The notes under the pieces: model-generated | Told to the model about the DNA's origin: nothing | The model's database searches: none | The model's input: only the letters and a program-made list of their open reading frames with translations | Origin: Gemmatimonadales bacterium | GTDB taxonomy: Bacteria > Gemmatimonadota > Gemmatimonadetes > Gemmatimonadales > GWC2-71-9 | NCBI GenBank assembly: GCA_025924275.1 | Contig: JAICEH010000128.1 | Span: 1 to 6,229 of the forward strand | Reading direction: 5' to 3' | Length of the DNA: 6,229 bases | Position numbers and translations under genes: made by a program | Shown: positions 1 to 5,861 of the stretch, in pieces | Position numbering within the stretch: position 1 is the stretch's first letter | Layout: the number at the start of each line of letters is the position of its first letter

Positions 1-483
1 CGCGTGCACCTCCTCGGCGGTCTGCGCCACCGACAGGAGGTCGCCGGGGCCGGAGAGGCCGAGGACCGCGATGGGCCGCTCGCCCGGGTCGCTGGTGAGC
101 AGGGTGGGCCGCTCGGCGCGGTCGGGCAGCCGGCCCCGGGCATTGTCGAGCCGCTCGCGCACCGCCAGCACCGTCGCCGGCATGTCGGTGCCCCAGGCGA
201 AGCGCGCCGTGGTGGTCACCTCGCCGTTCCGGCTCACCGAGCGGAGCTCGACCAGGCCGGGGGTGGCGGCGATCGCCTCCTCCACCGGCTCCGCCACGAA
301 GCGGGAGACCTCGGTGGCGGCCGCGTTCTCGTAGATGGTGCGGACCGTGAGGACCGGGAGGGTCACGTCCGGGAGCAGCGACACCGGCAGCCGGGACAGC
401 GACACGCTGCCGAGCAGCACCAGGGCCAGCACCGCCGCGACGGTGGAGACCGGGCGGCGGACGGCGAAGGCGGGAAGGCTCAT
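1..483 (-). CDS. RND-family efflux permease, N-terminal part (runs off left edge)
   Basis: The frame opens with ATG at 483-481 and stays open to the window edge, giving 161 residues of a protein that normally exceeds 1000. It begins MSLPAFAVRRPVSTVAAVLA, the typical RND permease start: a short cytoplasmic segment with basic residues before Pro-Val, then the first transmembrane helix at about residues 11-31. The segment LPVSLLPDVTLPVLTVRT (about 32-49) and the following YENAAATEV...VAEPVEEAI (about 51-71) match the start of the first porter subdomain of HAE1/AcrB-like pumps. By family knowledge it would be the proton-driven inner-membrane pump working with the adaptor encoded just upstream. 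It lies 31 bp after the adaptor stop on the same strand, so the two are almost certainly one operon. No clear Shine-Dalgarno site precedes the ATG. Substrate cannot be told from this fragment, and a heavy-metal (CusA-like) subtype is less likely but not excluded. Confidence 0.93.
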   Translation of the reverse strand, partial: MSLPAFAVRRPVSTVAAVLALVLLGSVSLSRLPVSLLPDVTLPVLTVRTIYENAAATEVSRFVAEPVEEAIAATPGLVELRSVSRNGEVTTTARFAWGTDMPATVLAVRERLDNARGRLPDRAERPTLLTSDPGERPIAVLGLSGPGDLLSVAQTAEEVHA

Positions 484-514
484 GGGCAGTCGCGGCTCGT
501 GACTCGCGAGGGCC

Positions 515-1648
515 TCACTCCTGCCGCTCCGCCTGCGCCACGAGCCGCACCGGCGCGTCGTGGGTGAGCGTCAGGTGGCCCTCGATGATGACCGTGTCGC
601 CCACCGCGACGGGGACCTGCTGGGTGGTGCTGTCGGGCAGCACCTCGGTGTCGACGCCGTTGGTACGGCCGGGAAGGATGTAGGTCCACTGCGCCTTCCC
701 CTCCCTCACCACGAACACCAGCGGCCGGCCGTCGCGCTCGATGATGGCGCGCGAGGGCACGAGCACCCGGCCGGGGAGGCGGGTGGCCTCGAGCCGCACG
801 TCGGCGTACATCCCGGGGCGGAGCAGTTGGTCGCCCCGGACCTCCACCAGCGCGCGCCCGGCACGGGTCGCACTGTCCACCAGCGGGAGGAGCGCGGTGA
901 TGCGCCCGGTGAGCTCGCGCCCGCCCAGCGCCGCGGCGGTGACCCGGGCCTGCCCGCCGACCCGCACCAGCGGGAGGTCGTGCTCCAGGACCTGGGCCTC
1001 CACCACGAGGCGCGAGAGGTCCACCACCACCGCGGCATCCTGGCCGGCGCGCACCCGCTCCCCGGCCGCCACCTGCACCCGGTCCACCGTTCCGGCGAAG
1101 GGGGCGGTGATCACCGAGCGCTCCCGGTCGAGCCTGGCGCGCTGCAGCCGGACCTCCGCGCCGTCGAGCCCGGAGCGTGCCCTGGCGTTCCGGCGCCGCT
1201 CCTCGGTCGGGGGTTGGCCCGAGACGATCGAGTCGGGGACGATGTTGTCGAGGTATTGCACCTTCGCCTGCTCGACCGCGGCCTCGGCCTCGGCCACCGC
1301 CATGTCGAAGGGGCGCGGGTCGAGCCGCACGAGCGGCTGACCCTTCGTCACGCGCTGGCCGGGGCGGACGAGCACCTCCTGCACCGTGCCGTCGGTCTCG
1401 AACCGGAGGTTGGAAACGGCGTCCGACCGCACCTGGCCCGCCGTGGCCACCGACAGCACGAGGTCGCCCTTTCGCACCGCGGCGCCCACCACCGGGAGCC
1501 GGAGGTTCGAGCGGGCGGCCTCCCCTCCCTCCGCCGCGGTGGAGTCGGCGTCGCCCTCGGCGTTCGCCTCCTTGCCCTTGCAGCCGGCCAGCAGCGTGGC
1601 CGCCGCCAGGGAGCCGGTGAGCCACCAGCGTGTCGCGCGCGCGGTCAT
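515..1648 (-). CDS. RND efflux periplasmic adaptor (membrane fusion protein), lipoprotein
   Basis: This gene encodes 377 residues. The N-terminus MTARATRWWLTGSLAAATLLAGC carries a lipobox L20-A21-G22-C23, so the protein is probably lipid-anchored at Cys23, as AcrA/MexA-type adaptors are. A low-complexity acidic linker (about 27-46) follows. The two lipoyl half-motifs are visible: FETDGTVQEVLVRPGQRVTKG (first part, about 83-103) and SVITAPFAGTVDRVQVAAGE (about 178-197). Between them is a short alpha-helical hairpin rich in Ala, Glu and Arg (about 112-176). The beta-barrel (about 210-290, ending in LLRPGMYADVRLEA) and a membrane-proximal domain follow. Its role is to link the inner-membrane permease to an outer-membrane channel. 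The stop-free frame extends far upstream, but the ATG at 1648 is preferred for the lipobox, an SD-like site and the ATGA overlap with the upstream propeller gene. The hairpin is short for a canonical AcrA. Confidence 0.95.
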   Translation of the reverse strand: MTARATRWWLTGSLAAATLLAGCKGKEANAEGDADSTAAEGGEAARSNLRLPVVGAAVRKGDLVLSVATAGQVRSDAVSNLRFETDGTVQEVLVRPGQRVTKGQPLVRLDPRPFDMAVAEAEAAVEQAKVQYLDNIVPDSIVSGQPPTEERRRNARARSGLDGAEVRLQRARLDRERSVITAPFAGTVDRVQVAAGERVRAGQDAAVVVDLSRLVVEAQVLEHDLPLVRVGGQARVTAAALGGRELTGRITALLPLVDSATRAGRALVEVRGDQLLRPGMYADVRLEATRLPGRVLVPSRAIIERDGRPLVFVVREGKAQWTYILPGRTNGVDTEVLPDSTTQQVPVAVGDTVIIEGHLTLTHDAPVRLVAQAERQE

Positions 1649-2865
1649 TCCCGGCCCCCTCGTTCGATGCGATAGCGATGGATGGCGGGAACGCCATCCT
1701 CGCCTTCCAGGACTGCGTAGAGCGCGTCCGACGTCCAGCGCACCGCGCCGAAGCGGGGGATGGCGGCGTGCACCGCGACCTGGCCGAGCCAGGCGCCGTC
1801 GCGGGCGAAGACGTCGAAGCGCACGGGAAGGAGCCCGTCGTCGGCCCCGACCCGCGCCCAGGTGTTGCCCTCGCCGTCCACGCTCACCTCGGAATAGGGC
1901 GGCGCCACCCTCGGCACCTCCGCCTGTGCGATGGCGTCGTTGATGGCCGATTCGCTGAAACTCTCGCCGAGCCGCTCGACCGCGCGGGCCACGACGGCCT
2001 GGCGGACCGAGTCGGGAATTGCCTCGGCGGTCCAGGCGCGGCCGAACACCAGGGCGCTGTCGGTCCCGGTGCTGGTGCGCACCAGCTCGTAGCTCTGCGC
2101 GAAGCCGTAGACCATCCCGCCCCCCGGATGATTTGCGCGCACCGTGGTGGGGGAGAGCGGCACGGCCGTCATCATGAACATCCGGTTCACCTGGCCGGCA
2201 CCGCCCGAGGAACCGCTGAAGCTCCAGGTCGCCGGCTCGGGGCCGCGGGGCGAACGGAGCGTGTCGCGGGCGGTGCCGTCGAGGGCGTAGCGCACCCGGA
2301 GGTCGCCCCGATCCTCCAGGCCCTCGCCCCGCGTCGTGGGCACGTAGGCGAGGCCGGCGCTGTCCACGGAGATCTCGGCCCAGTAGCAGCAACTGGAGGG
2401 CCAGCTCCGGACGAAGGTGCCGGCGGTATCGAACACCGACGTCCGGGAGAGCTGCGGATCGTGCACCACGAGGAATGCGCCGTGGACGGCGATGAAGGGC
2501 GCCCGGAACTCGCCCGGGCCTTCGCCCTCACGGCCGATGGGGTGGAGGAACCGGCCCGAGGCGTCGAAGACCTTGATCACGACCGGCTTCCGGTCGGCCA
2601 CGTAGATCCGCCCCGCGGCGTCCACCGCGAGCGAGCTCGGGTCGATCAGCTCGGAGGGAGTTCCTTCCTCGCCGCGGAAGACCCCGTCGGCCACCAGGTG
2701 CCAGGCGCGCGGGTCGGTGCTGTCGGCCCAGCCGGTGGGGCCAGGGCTCACGACCCGCGGGATCCCGCCGGGGAGGGTATCCCGCACGGCGGTGGCGAGC
2801 TCGGGACCCGCGTCACCGCAGGCGGCGAGGAGGACGATCGCGATCGGTACCACAACTCGCTTCAT
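1645..2865 (-). CDS. 6-bladed beta-propeller lipoprotein, coupled to the efflux adaptor
   Basis: This gene encodes 406 residues. The N-terminus MKRVVVPIAIVLLAAC has a lipobox L13-A14-A15-C16, indicating an exported lipoprotein. Blade-like repeats are visible: IDPSSLAVDAAGRIYVADR (74-92), VIKVFDASGRFLHPIGREGE (96-115) continuing GPGEF (to 120), and FDTAGTFVRSW (145-155). The motif GREGEGPGEF is characteristic of NHL-like 6-bladed propellers. The C-terminal blade is EVSVDGEGNTWARVG...FDVFARDGAWL (about 326-360), closed by LEGEDGVPAIHRYRIE. A helical insert without blade character lies at about 278-315, and a Cys-Cys pair at 159-160. The stop TGA overlaps the adaptor start as ATGA (1645-1648), so translation is probably coupled to the RND adaptor. 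The specific role is unknown: envelope ligand binding or a pump accessory are inferences. It resembles the two 379-residue propellers nearby only distantly. Confidence 0.88.
   Translation of the reverse strand: MKRVVVPIAIVLLAACGDAGPELATAVRDTLPGGIPRVVSPGPTGWADSTDPRAWHLVADGVFRGEEGTPSELIDPSSLAVDAAGRIYVADRKPVVIKVFDASGRFLHPIGREGEGPGEFRAPFIAVHGAFLVVHDPQLSRTSVFDTAGTFVRSWPSSCCYWAEISVDSAGLAYVPTTRGEGLEDRGDLRVRYALDGTARDTLRSPRGPEPATWSFSGSSGGAGQVNRMFMMTAVPLSPTTVRANHPGGGMVYGFAQSYELVRTSTGTDSALVFGRAWTAEAIPDSVRQAVVARAVERLGESFSESAINDAIAQAEVPRVAPPYSEVSVDGEGNTWARVGADDGLLPVRFDVFARDGAWLGQVAVHAAIPRFGAVRWTSDALYAVLEGEDGVPAIHRYRIERGGRE
1655..1661 (-). promoter_or_regulatory. SD-like ribosome binding site for the adaptor gene
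   Basis: Read on the minus strand, GAGGGGG lies 6 nt before the ATG at 1648, inside the 3' end of the propeller lipoprotein gene. It is the only good Shine-Dalgarno-like element in front of a start in this window. It supports the 1648 start and re-initiation at the ATGA overlap. Confidence 0.55.
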
Positions 2866-2878
2866 CGGGCAGGACGCG

Positions 2879-2903
2879 GTGAGGGTGAGGGTGCGGGTAG
2901 AGG
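2879..2903 (-). repeat. short tandem repeat in the leader of the propeller lipoprotein gene
   Basis: On the plus strand there are two exact copies of GTGAGG (2879-2884, 2885-2890), a one-mismatch copy GTGCGG (2891-2896) and a looser GTAGAGG (2897-2903). On the coding strand this reads as CCTCAC units ending 13 nt before the ATG at 2865. It is short and degenerate. It is listed because repeats in the same place occur before the other leader-bearing starts in the window. Confidence 0.5.
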
Positions 2904-2927
2904 CGGACTACGTTCGCCCCAGAAGTC

Positions 2928-2959
2928 GGGGGCCGCAACCGGTCGCGGCCGCGGCCCCC
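2928..2959 (-). terminator. GC-rich hairpin after the propeller gene ending at 3000, probable terminator
   Basis: GGGGGCCGC (2928-2936) pairs perfectly over 9 bp with GCGGCCCCC (2951-2959) around a 14-nt loop. A second smaller inverted repeat, GGGCCC (2964-2969) with GGGCCC (2975-2980) and a 5-nt spacer, lies nearer the stop codon. There is no T-tract, so canonical intrinsic termination is unproven. Its position between two co-directional genes suggests it separates the propeller pair from the propeller-efflux operon. The rest of the 134-bp gap (2866-2999) holds no convincing promoter hexamers. Confidence 0.4.
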
Positions 2960-2999
2960 GCGCGGGCCCCCTACGGGCCCACCTCGACGAGGTTTCGGC

Positions 3000-4139
3000 T
3001 CACCGCCGGTACCGTCCCAGCCACTCCAGCCCGTCCTCGTCCGTTCGCACGAGGTAGAGCGCGCCCCGCCCGAAGCCCACCAGCCGGGTGGCGGCCGGGA
3101 GCACCGCCTTCGCCACCAGGCGACCGGAGCCGTCGAAGACGTCGTAGTGCGGGCGCGTCTCGCCCGCCGGGACCGTGCGGCGCACCCAGGCCTCGCCCTC
3201 CGGCGAGACCGCGGCGGCGGCGTCGGTGAAGGCCGGCTTCACCTCGGGCCACTCCATCTCGTCGGCGTCCGGCACCGGCGGCGGCGGGAGCCGGCCTCCG
3301 CCCCCGACCGCGCGCATCATCGGGCGCGCCGACCGGGCCTGCCGTTCCCATTCGTCCTTGTCAGCCTTCGTGACCTTGATCGGGGTGTACGCCACCGCGG
3401 CCCCGGGAACGCGCTTCCCGTTCGCGATCCAGTCGAGTCCGTACTTCCCGCTTCGCGCCACCGCCACCCGGCCGTCGGGTGCCACCGCCCAGTCGTCGCT
3501 CGCCGTGAGCGGCTGCTGCCGGAACATCACCATCCGGGTGTTGCCCCGCGACGAGCCGCCGAGCTGCAGCTCCGGGCCCTTGATCATCCCGAGCGTGTCG
3601 TGGCGACCGGACCGGCGGTCGTACCGCACGATCGCCACCGAGTCGAGCGCCTCGGGTGGCGGGCCGCCGCTGCCCTCGAGCGCCGGGATCGAGCTTCCCT
3701 GGTAGTAGAGCCGCCCTTGCGTGTCCACGCCCTTGACCCGGCGCCCCACGGCGCGCATTCCGGTCGCCTCCCCCAGCGTGAAGGTGCCCGCGGGCTTCGC
3801 GTCGGGCCCGATCACGAGGTAGCGCTGGTTGTTGGGGTCGAAGACCAGGGTCGAGTCGCCCGGCATCGCGAAGGCACCCACCGGCATGTCGTACTCGTTG
3901 GGGCCGGCGCCCCGACGGCCCACCGGCACGGCGTCGCCGGTCCCGAGGTCGATGCGCTGCAGCGTCTGGTCGCGGAGGTCGCCGACGATGAGCCGGCCGT
4001 CCCGGAGCTCGCGCACCCCGCTCACCCGGGTGAACGGCTCGGCAAACTCGGCATCGGGCCTGCCGACGGTGCGGGTGGGCACGGACTGCGCTGCCGCGAC
4101 GGCGGGGATCAGCGCGAGGGCGAGGGGAAGGAGTCTCAT
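3000..4139 (-). CDS. exported 6-bladed beta-propeller protein, tandem paralogue 1
   Basis: This gene encodes 379 residues. MRLLPLALALIPAVAAAQ is a signal peptide with an AAA-Q type I cleavage site near residue 17 and no lipobox. Propeller features include FTRVSGVRELRDGRLIVGD (36-54), the family motif GRRGAGPNEY (74-83), DTQGRLYYQ (139-147), DSVAIVRYDRRSGRHDTL (166-183), WAVAPDGRVAVARS (217-230), and a last blade AAVSPEGEAWVRRTV with YDVFDGSGRLVA. The protein closes with DEDGLEWLGRYRR. A Gly/Pro-rich insert (GGGGRLPPPPVPDAD, about 279-293) is specific to this copy. It aligns along nearly its whole length with the next gene (4175-5314), which has exactly the same length, indicating tandem duplication. 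The frame is open far upstream to 5612, but the ATG at 4139 is fixed by the signal peptide and the upstream stop at 4175. No Shine-Dalgarno site is visible; a 7-bp repeat fills the leader. Function unknown. Confidence 0.88.
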   Translation of the reverse strand: MRLLPLALALIPAVAAAQSVPTRTVGRPDAEFAEPFTRVSGVRELRDGRLIVGDLRDQTLQRIDLGTGDAVPVGRRGAGPNEYDMPVGAFAMPGDSTLVFDPNNQRYLVIGPDAKPAGTFTLGEATGMRAVGRRVKGVDTQGRLYYQGSSIPALEGSGGPPPEALDSVAIVRYDRRSGRHDTLGMIKGPELQLGGSSRGNTRMVMFRQQPLTASDDWAVAPDGRVAVARSGKYGLDWIANGKRVPGAAVAYTPIKVTKADKDEWERQARSARPMMRAVGGGGRLPPPPVPDADEMEWPEVKPAFTDAAAAVSPEGEAWVRRTVPAGETRPHYDVFDGSGRLVAKAVLPAATRLVGFGRGALYLVRTDEDGLEWLGRYRR

Positions 4140-4140
4140 G

Positions 4141-4168
4141 GTCGAAGGTCGAAAGTCGAAGGTCGAAG
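4141..4168 (-). repeat. four tandem 7-bp repeats filling the gap before the propeller start at 4139
   Basis: On the plus strand the units are GTCGAAG (4141-4147), GTCGAAA (4148-4154), GTCGAAG (4155-4161) and GTCGAAG (4162-4168). The coding strand reads as CTTCGAC units. They occupy 28 of the 35 bp between the stop of the upstream paralogue (4175) and the ATG at 4139. This leaves no room for a conventional ribosome-binding site. Confidence 0.9.
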
Positions 4169-4174
4169 GATCGC

Positions 4175-5314
4175 CTATCTGGTGTAGGCGGCCAGCCACT
4201 CCATGCCGTCCTCGTCCATCCTGGCACCGTAGGCCACGCCCTGACCGAACCCGAGCAGGCGCACCCGCGCGGGCAGGGTCACGGAGCGCACCAGGCGCCC
4301 GCGCGCGTCGAAGACGTCGAACTGCCTCGGCGCGCCGGCGGCGACGTGCCGCTCCACCCACGCCTCGCCCTCCGGGGTCACCCGCACCGCGCCGGCCGGA
4401 AACGCCGGCTTGGCCTCGGGCCAGGTGAACTGCGCGGGATCCGCCGCGTCGCGCATCCCGCCGCGCGAGAACGCGATGGACTGCTGCCCGTTCCGGTTCT
4501 CCATCCGCACGCTGAGCCCGTTCGCCATCCCCTCGATCCACTCCCGCTTGTCGCCCTCGCGGATCGGCACCGGCCGCCAGCTCACCGGTGTGCCCGCCGC
4601 CACCCGGCCGTCCTCCGCGACCCAGTCGAGCCGGTAGGGCTCGGCACGCGCGATGGCGATCCGCCCGTCGGGTGCCACCCCCCACGCGTCCTGCGCGGCG
4701 AAGGGACGCGGCATCACCCGCTCGCTCCGGTTGCCCTCGCCGCCCGACGTGCGGCGATTGACCGCGGGGAGTGCCGTCCTCGCCACCGTGTCGACCCGGC
4801 CCGTCGCGCGGTCGAACCGCACCACCCGCGCCGAGTCGGACCGTCCGGGCCCGCCCACCATCGGCTGGTAGTACAGCCGGCCCCGCGTGTCGGCCCCGGC
4901 CGGGAGGCGGATGGAGAAGCCATCCTCGCCCTCCTCGACGAAGGAGCGAGAGTCCCCGATGGTCCCGTCGGGCCCGACCTCCGTGAGTCGCGAGTTGCCC
5001 AGGTCCACGAGCAGCGAGCGGTTCCCCGGAAGGGCAATCAGCGCGTCGGGACCCTTGTATTCCTTCGGCCCCGGTCCCGCGCGCCCGACCTGGCGCGCGC
5101 TGCCCCGGGCGAGGTCGAGCAGCACCACCTTCTCCTCGATCCCGTCGCTCACCAGCAGCCGGCCGGGGGCGAGCTCCCGGAGCCCGGTCACCCGGGCGAA
5201 CGGCTCGGGGTACTCCACCCCCTTCCGGGTCAGCGCCGTGGACTGCCCGAGCAGCCCGGTCGGGAGGAGGACTCCGAGGAGGAAGGCGAAGACGACGGCG
5301 AGGGAGCGGCGCAT
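4175..5314 (-). CDS. exported 6-bladed beta-propeller protein, tandem paralogue 2
   Basis: This gene encodes 379 residues, ending in TAG at 4177-4175. MRRSLAVVFAFLLGVLLPTGLLGQS is a signal peptide (basic start, long hydrophobic core); cleavage is likely near Gly23, with no lipobox. It has the same blade order as paralogue 1: FARVTGLRELAPGRLLVSD (39-57), family motif GRAGPGPKEY (77-86), DTRGRLYYQ (142-150), SARVVRFDRATGRVDTV (161-177), WGVAPDGRIAIARAEPYRLD (211-230), TWPEAKPAF (297-305), VTPEGEAWVERHV (312-324), FDVFDARGRLV (332-342) and closing DEDGMEWLAAYTR. In place of the Gly/Pro-rich insert of paralogue 1 it has an Asn/Gln/Arg-containing stretch (about 267-285). It is probably periplasmic or surface-located. 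The start is chosen by the signal peptide; the stop-free frame continues to 6112, but that extension lacks protein-like features. No Shine-Dalgarno site is visible. Ligand and function are unknown. Confidence 0.88.
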   Translation of the reverse strand: MRRSLAVVFAFLLGVLLPTGLLGQSTALTRKGVEYPEPFARVTGLRELAPGRLLVSDGIEEKVVLLDLARGSARQVGRAGPGPKEYKGPDALIALPGNRSLLVDLGNSRLTEVGPDGTIGDSRSFVEEGEDGFSIRLPAGADTRGRLYYQPMVGGPGRSDSARVVRFDRATGRVDTVARTALPAVNRRTSGGEGNRSERVMPRPFAAQDAWGVAPDGRIAIARAEPYRLDWVAEDGRVAAGTPVSWRPVPIREGDKREWIEGMANGLSVRMENRNGQQSIAFSRGGMRDAADPAQFTWPEAKPAFPAGAVRVTPEGEAWVERHVAAGAPRQFDVFDARGRLVRSVTLPARVRLLGFGQGVAYGARMDEDGMEWLAAYTR

Positions 5315-5329
5315 GAGGGCGGGCCGGGG

Positions 5330-5350
5330 GTCGAGGGTCGAGGGCCGAGC
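5330..5350 (-). repeat. tandem 7-bp repeats in the leader of paralogue 2
   Basis: On the plus strand there are two exact units GTCGAGG (5330-5336, 5337-5343) and a degenerate third, GCCGAGC (5344-5350). The coding strand reads CCTCGAC CCTCGAC, ending 15 nt before the ATG at 5314. The unit differs by one transition from the GTCGAAG unit before paralogue 1, so the two leaders look related. Confidence 0.65.
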
Positions 5351-5443
5351 GAACCGGGCATCGGGCCCGCGCACTCGGCGCACCTTGGATTGCTCGGGAG
5401 GGATGCGCGGTGTCGTGGCAGGGTCGCAGCCCGAAACGCGAGA

Positions 5444-5470
5444 CCCCGGCTGCGGGGGGCGCAGCCGGGG
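5444..5470 (-). terminator. strong 11-bp hairpin after the small gene, probable terminator
   Basis: CCCCGGCTGCG (5444-5454) is a perfect inverted repeat of CGCAGCCGGGG (5460-5470) around a 5-nt GGGGG/CCCCC loop. It begins 26 nt past the stop of the small gene (5497). There is no T-rich tail, so it could be a factor-aided terminator, a transcript stabiliser or an attenuator-like element ahead of paralogue 2. The remaining 5315-5443 holds the 7-bp repeat and no promoter I can recognise. Confidence 0.5.
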
Positions 5471-5496
5471 CCGGGGGCGAAACCGGAGGGGCCGGA

Positions 5497-5703
5497 TCAG
5501 GCCACTCCCGCCCCTCCCGCGCGGAGCTGCCGGGCGAGCCAACCCGCCGGCGGGCGCACGGCGGGCATCGCGTAGACCGTGGCGGCGCCAGGCCCGGCGA
5601 TCCGGGCGACAACGGGCCGGCGGATGACCCCGATGGTGCGGCCGCGGTCGTCGCGGAGCCGGATCATCTCCCCGGAATCGGAGGGCCTGGCGATGGTGAT
5701 CAT
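5497..5703 (-). CDS. small hypothetical protein, 68 residues
   Basis: I do not recognise this protein. It begins MITIARPSDSGEMIRLRDDR, continues GRTIGVIRRPVVARIAGPGA, and ends WLARQLRAGGAGVA with stop TGA at 5499-5497. By hand count about 62 of 68 codons end in G or C, matching the real genes on this strand. The middle alternates hydrophobic and charged residues, suggesting a small beta-rich domain. The C-terminus is Arg/Gly/Ala-rich and basic. There is no signal peptide or transmembrane helix, so it should be cytoplasmic. A second in-frame Met (residue 13, ATG at 5667) is an alternative start. The 5703 start would place the gene divergent to the lipoprotein gene at 5868, with a strong hairpin just after its stop. 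The alternative is a chance GC-rich open frame. Confidence 0.6.
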   Translation of the reverse strand: MITIARPSDSGEMIRLRDDRGRTIGVIRRPVVARIAGPGAATVYAMPAVRPPAGWLARQLRAGGAGVA

Positions 5704-5704
5704 G

Positions 5705-5728
5705 GGCGGCTCGGCGGCTCGGCGGCTG
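5705..5728 (-). repeat. three tandem 8-bp repeats in front of the small gene
   Basis: On the plus strand: GGCGGCTC (5705-5712), GGCGGCTC (5713-5720), GGCGGCTG (5721-5728). The array starts one base from the ATG of the small gene (5703-5701). It is followed at 5731-5740 by a TCGCTCGCTC run, another short repeat. Coding-strand units read GAGCCGCC. Confidence 0.75.
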
Positions 5729-5742
5729 GATCGCTCGCTCGT

Positions 5743-5755
5743 TCAGACGTTCTGA
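5743..5755. promoter_or_regulatory. short palindrome between divergent genes, possible operator
   Basis: TCAGA (5743-5747) and TCTGA (5751-5755) form 5-bp inverted arms around CGT. It lies in the 164-bp region (5704-5867) between the divergent small gene and the lipoprotein gene, where a shared regulator could bind. An 8-bp palindrome GTTGCAAC (5775-5782) lies nearby. Palindromes this short can arise by chance. Confidence 0.2.
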
Positions 5756-5810
5756 TGACCGGTGGGGGAGAAGGGTTGCAACGCGGACCGGGGCGACCCG
5801 CCTTGCCTTC

Positions 5811-5850
5811 GGACCGTCGGACCGTCCTACCGTCGTGCCGCCGTACCGTC
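5811..5850 (+). repeat. five tandem degenerate 8-bp repeats upstream of the lipoprotein gene
   Basis: Units are GGACCGTC (5811-5818), GGACCGTC (5819-5826), CTACCGTC (5827-5834), GTGCCGCC (5835-5842) and GTACCGTC (5843-5850), consensus NNACCGTC. They end 17 bp before the ATG at 5868. They cover the place where the -35 region would lie if the -10-like TACCTT at 5856 is real. Confidence 0.88.
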
Positions 5851-5855
5851 CGGAG

Positions 5856-5861
5856 TACCTT
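5856..5861 (+). promoter_or_regulatory. -10-like hexamer suggesting a leaderless transcript
   Basis: TACCTT at 5856-5861 fits the TANNNT pattern of -10 elements. Its last base is 6 nt before the A of the ATG at 5868, so initiation would fall at or next to the start codon. No Shine-Dalgarno site is present (the intervening bases are CCCCCC), which fits leaderless translation. No clear -35 hexamer is seen; the 8-bp repeat occupies that region. Confidence 0.4.

Noticed and set aside
490..509. Hairpin between the adaptor and permease genes
   Set aside because: The arms TCGCG/CGCGA are only 5 bp with a 10-nt loop, which is expected by chance in such GC-rich DNA.
515..2392. A 625-residue extension of the efflux adaptor
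   Set aside because: The lipobox signal starts at 1648, with an SD-like site and the ATGA overlap. The upstream stretch is an out-of-frame shadow of the propeller lipoprotein.
1630..3057. Long plus-strand open frame antisense to the propeller lipoprotein
   Set aside because: Its composition is His/Gly/Arg/Ala-rich without domain motifs and it is explained as a shadow of the minus-strand gene. Similar plus-strand frames over the other genes were rejected for the same reason.
4141..4168. CRISPR array
   Set aside because: Units are 7 bp and contiguous, with no spacers and no cas genes in the window.
3000..5612. A single 870-residue minus-strand open frame
   Set aside because: Only the last 379 residues look like protein, beginning with a signal peptide at 4139. 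The upstream part is Arg/Pro/Gly-rich and overlaps the better-supported paralogue in another frame. High GC removes stop codons.
5753..5781. Sigma-70 type promoter on the minus strand (TTGCAA with a -10 at 17 bp)
   Set aside because: TTGCAA is good, but the hexamer at the right spacing (TCATCA) does not resemble TATAAT.
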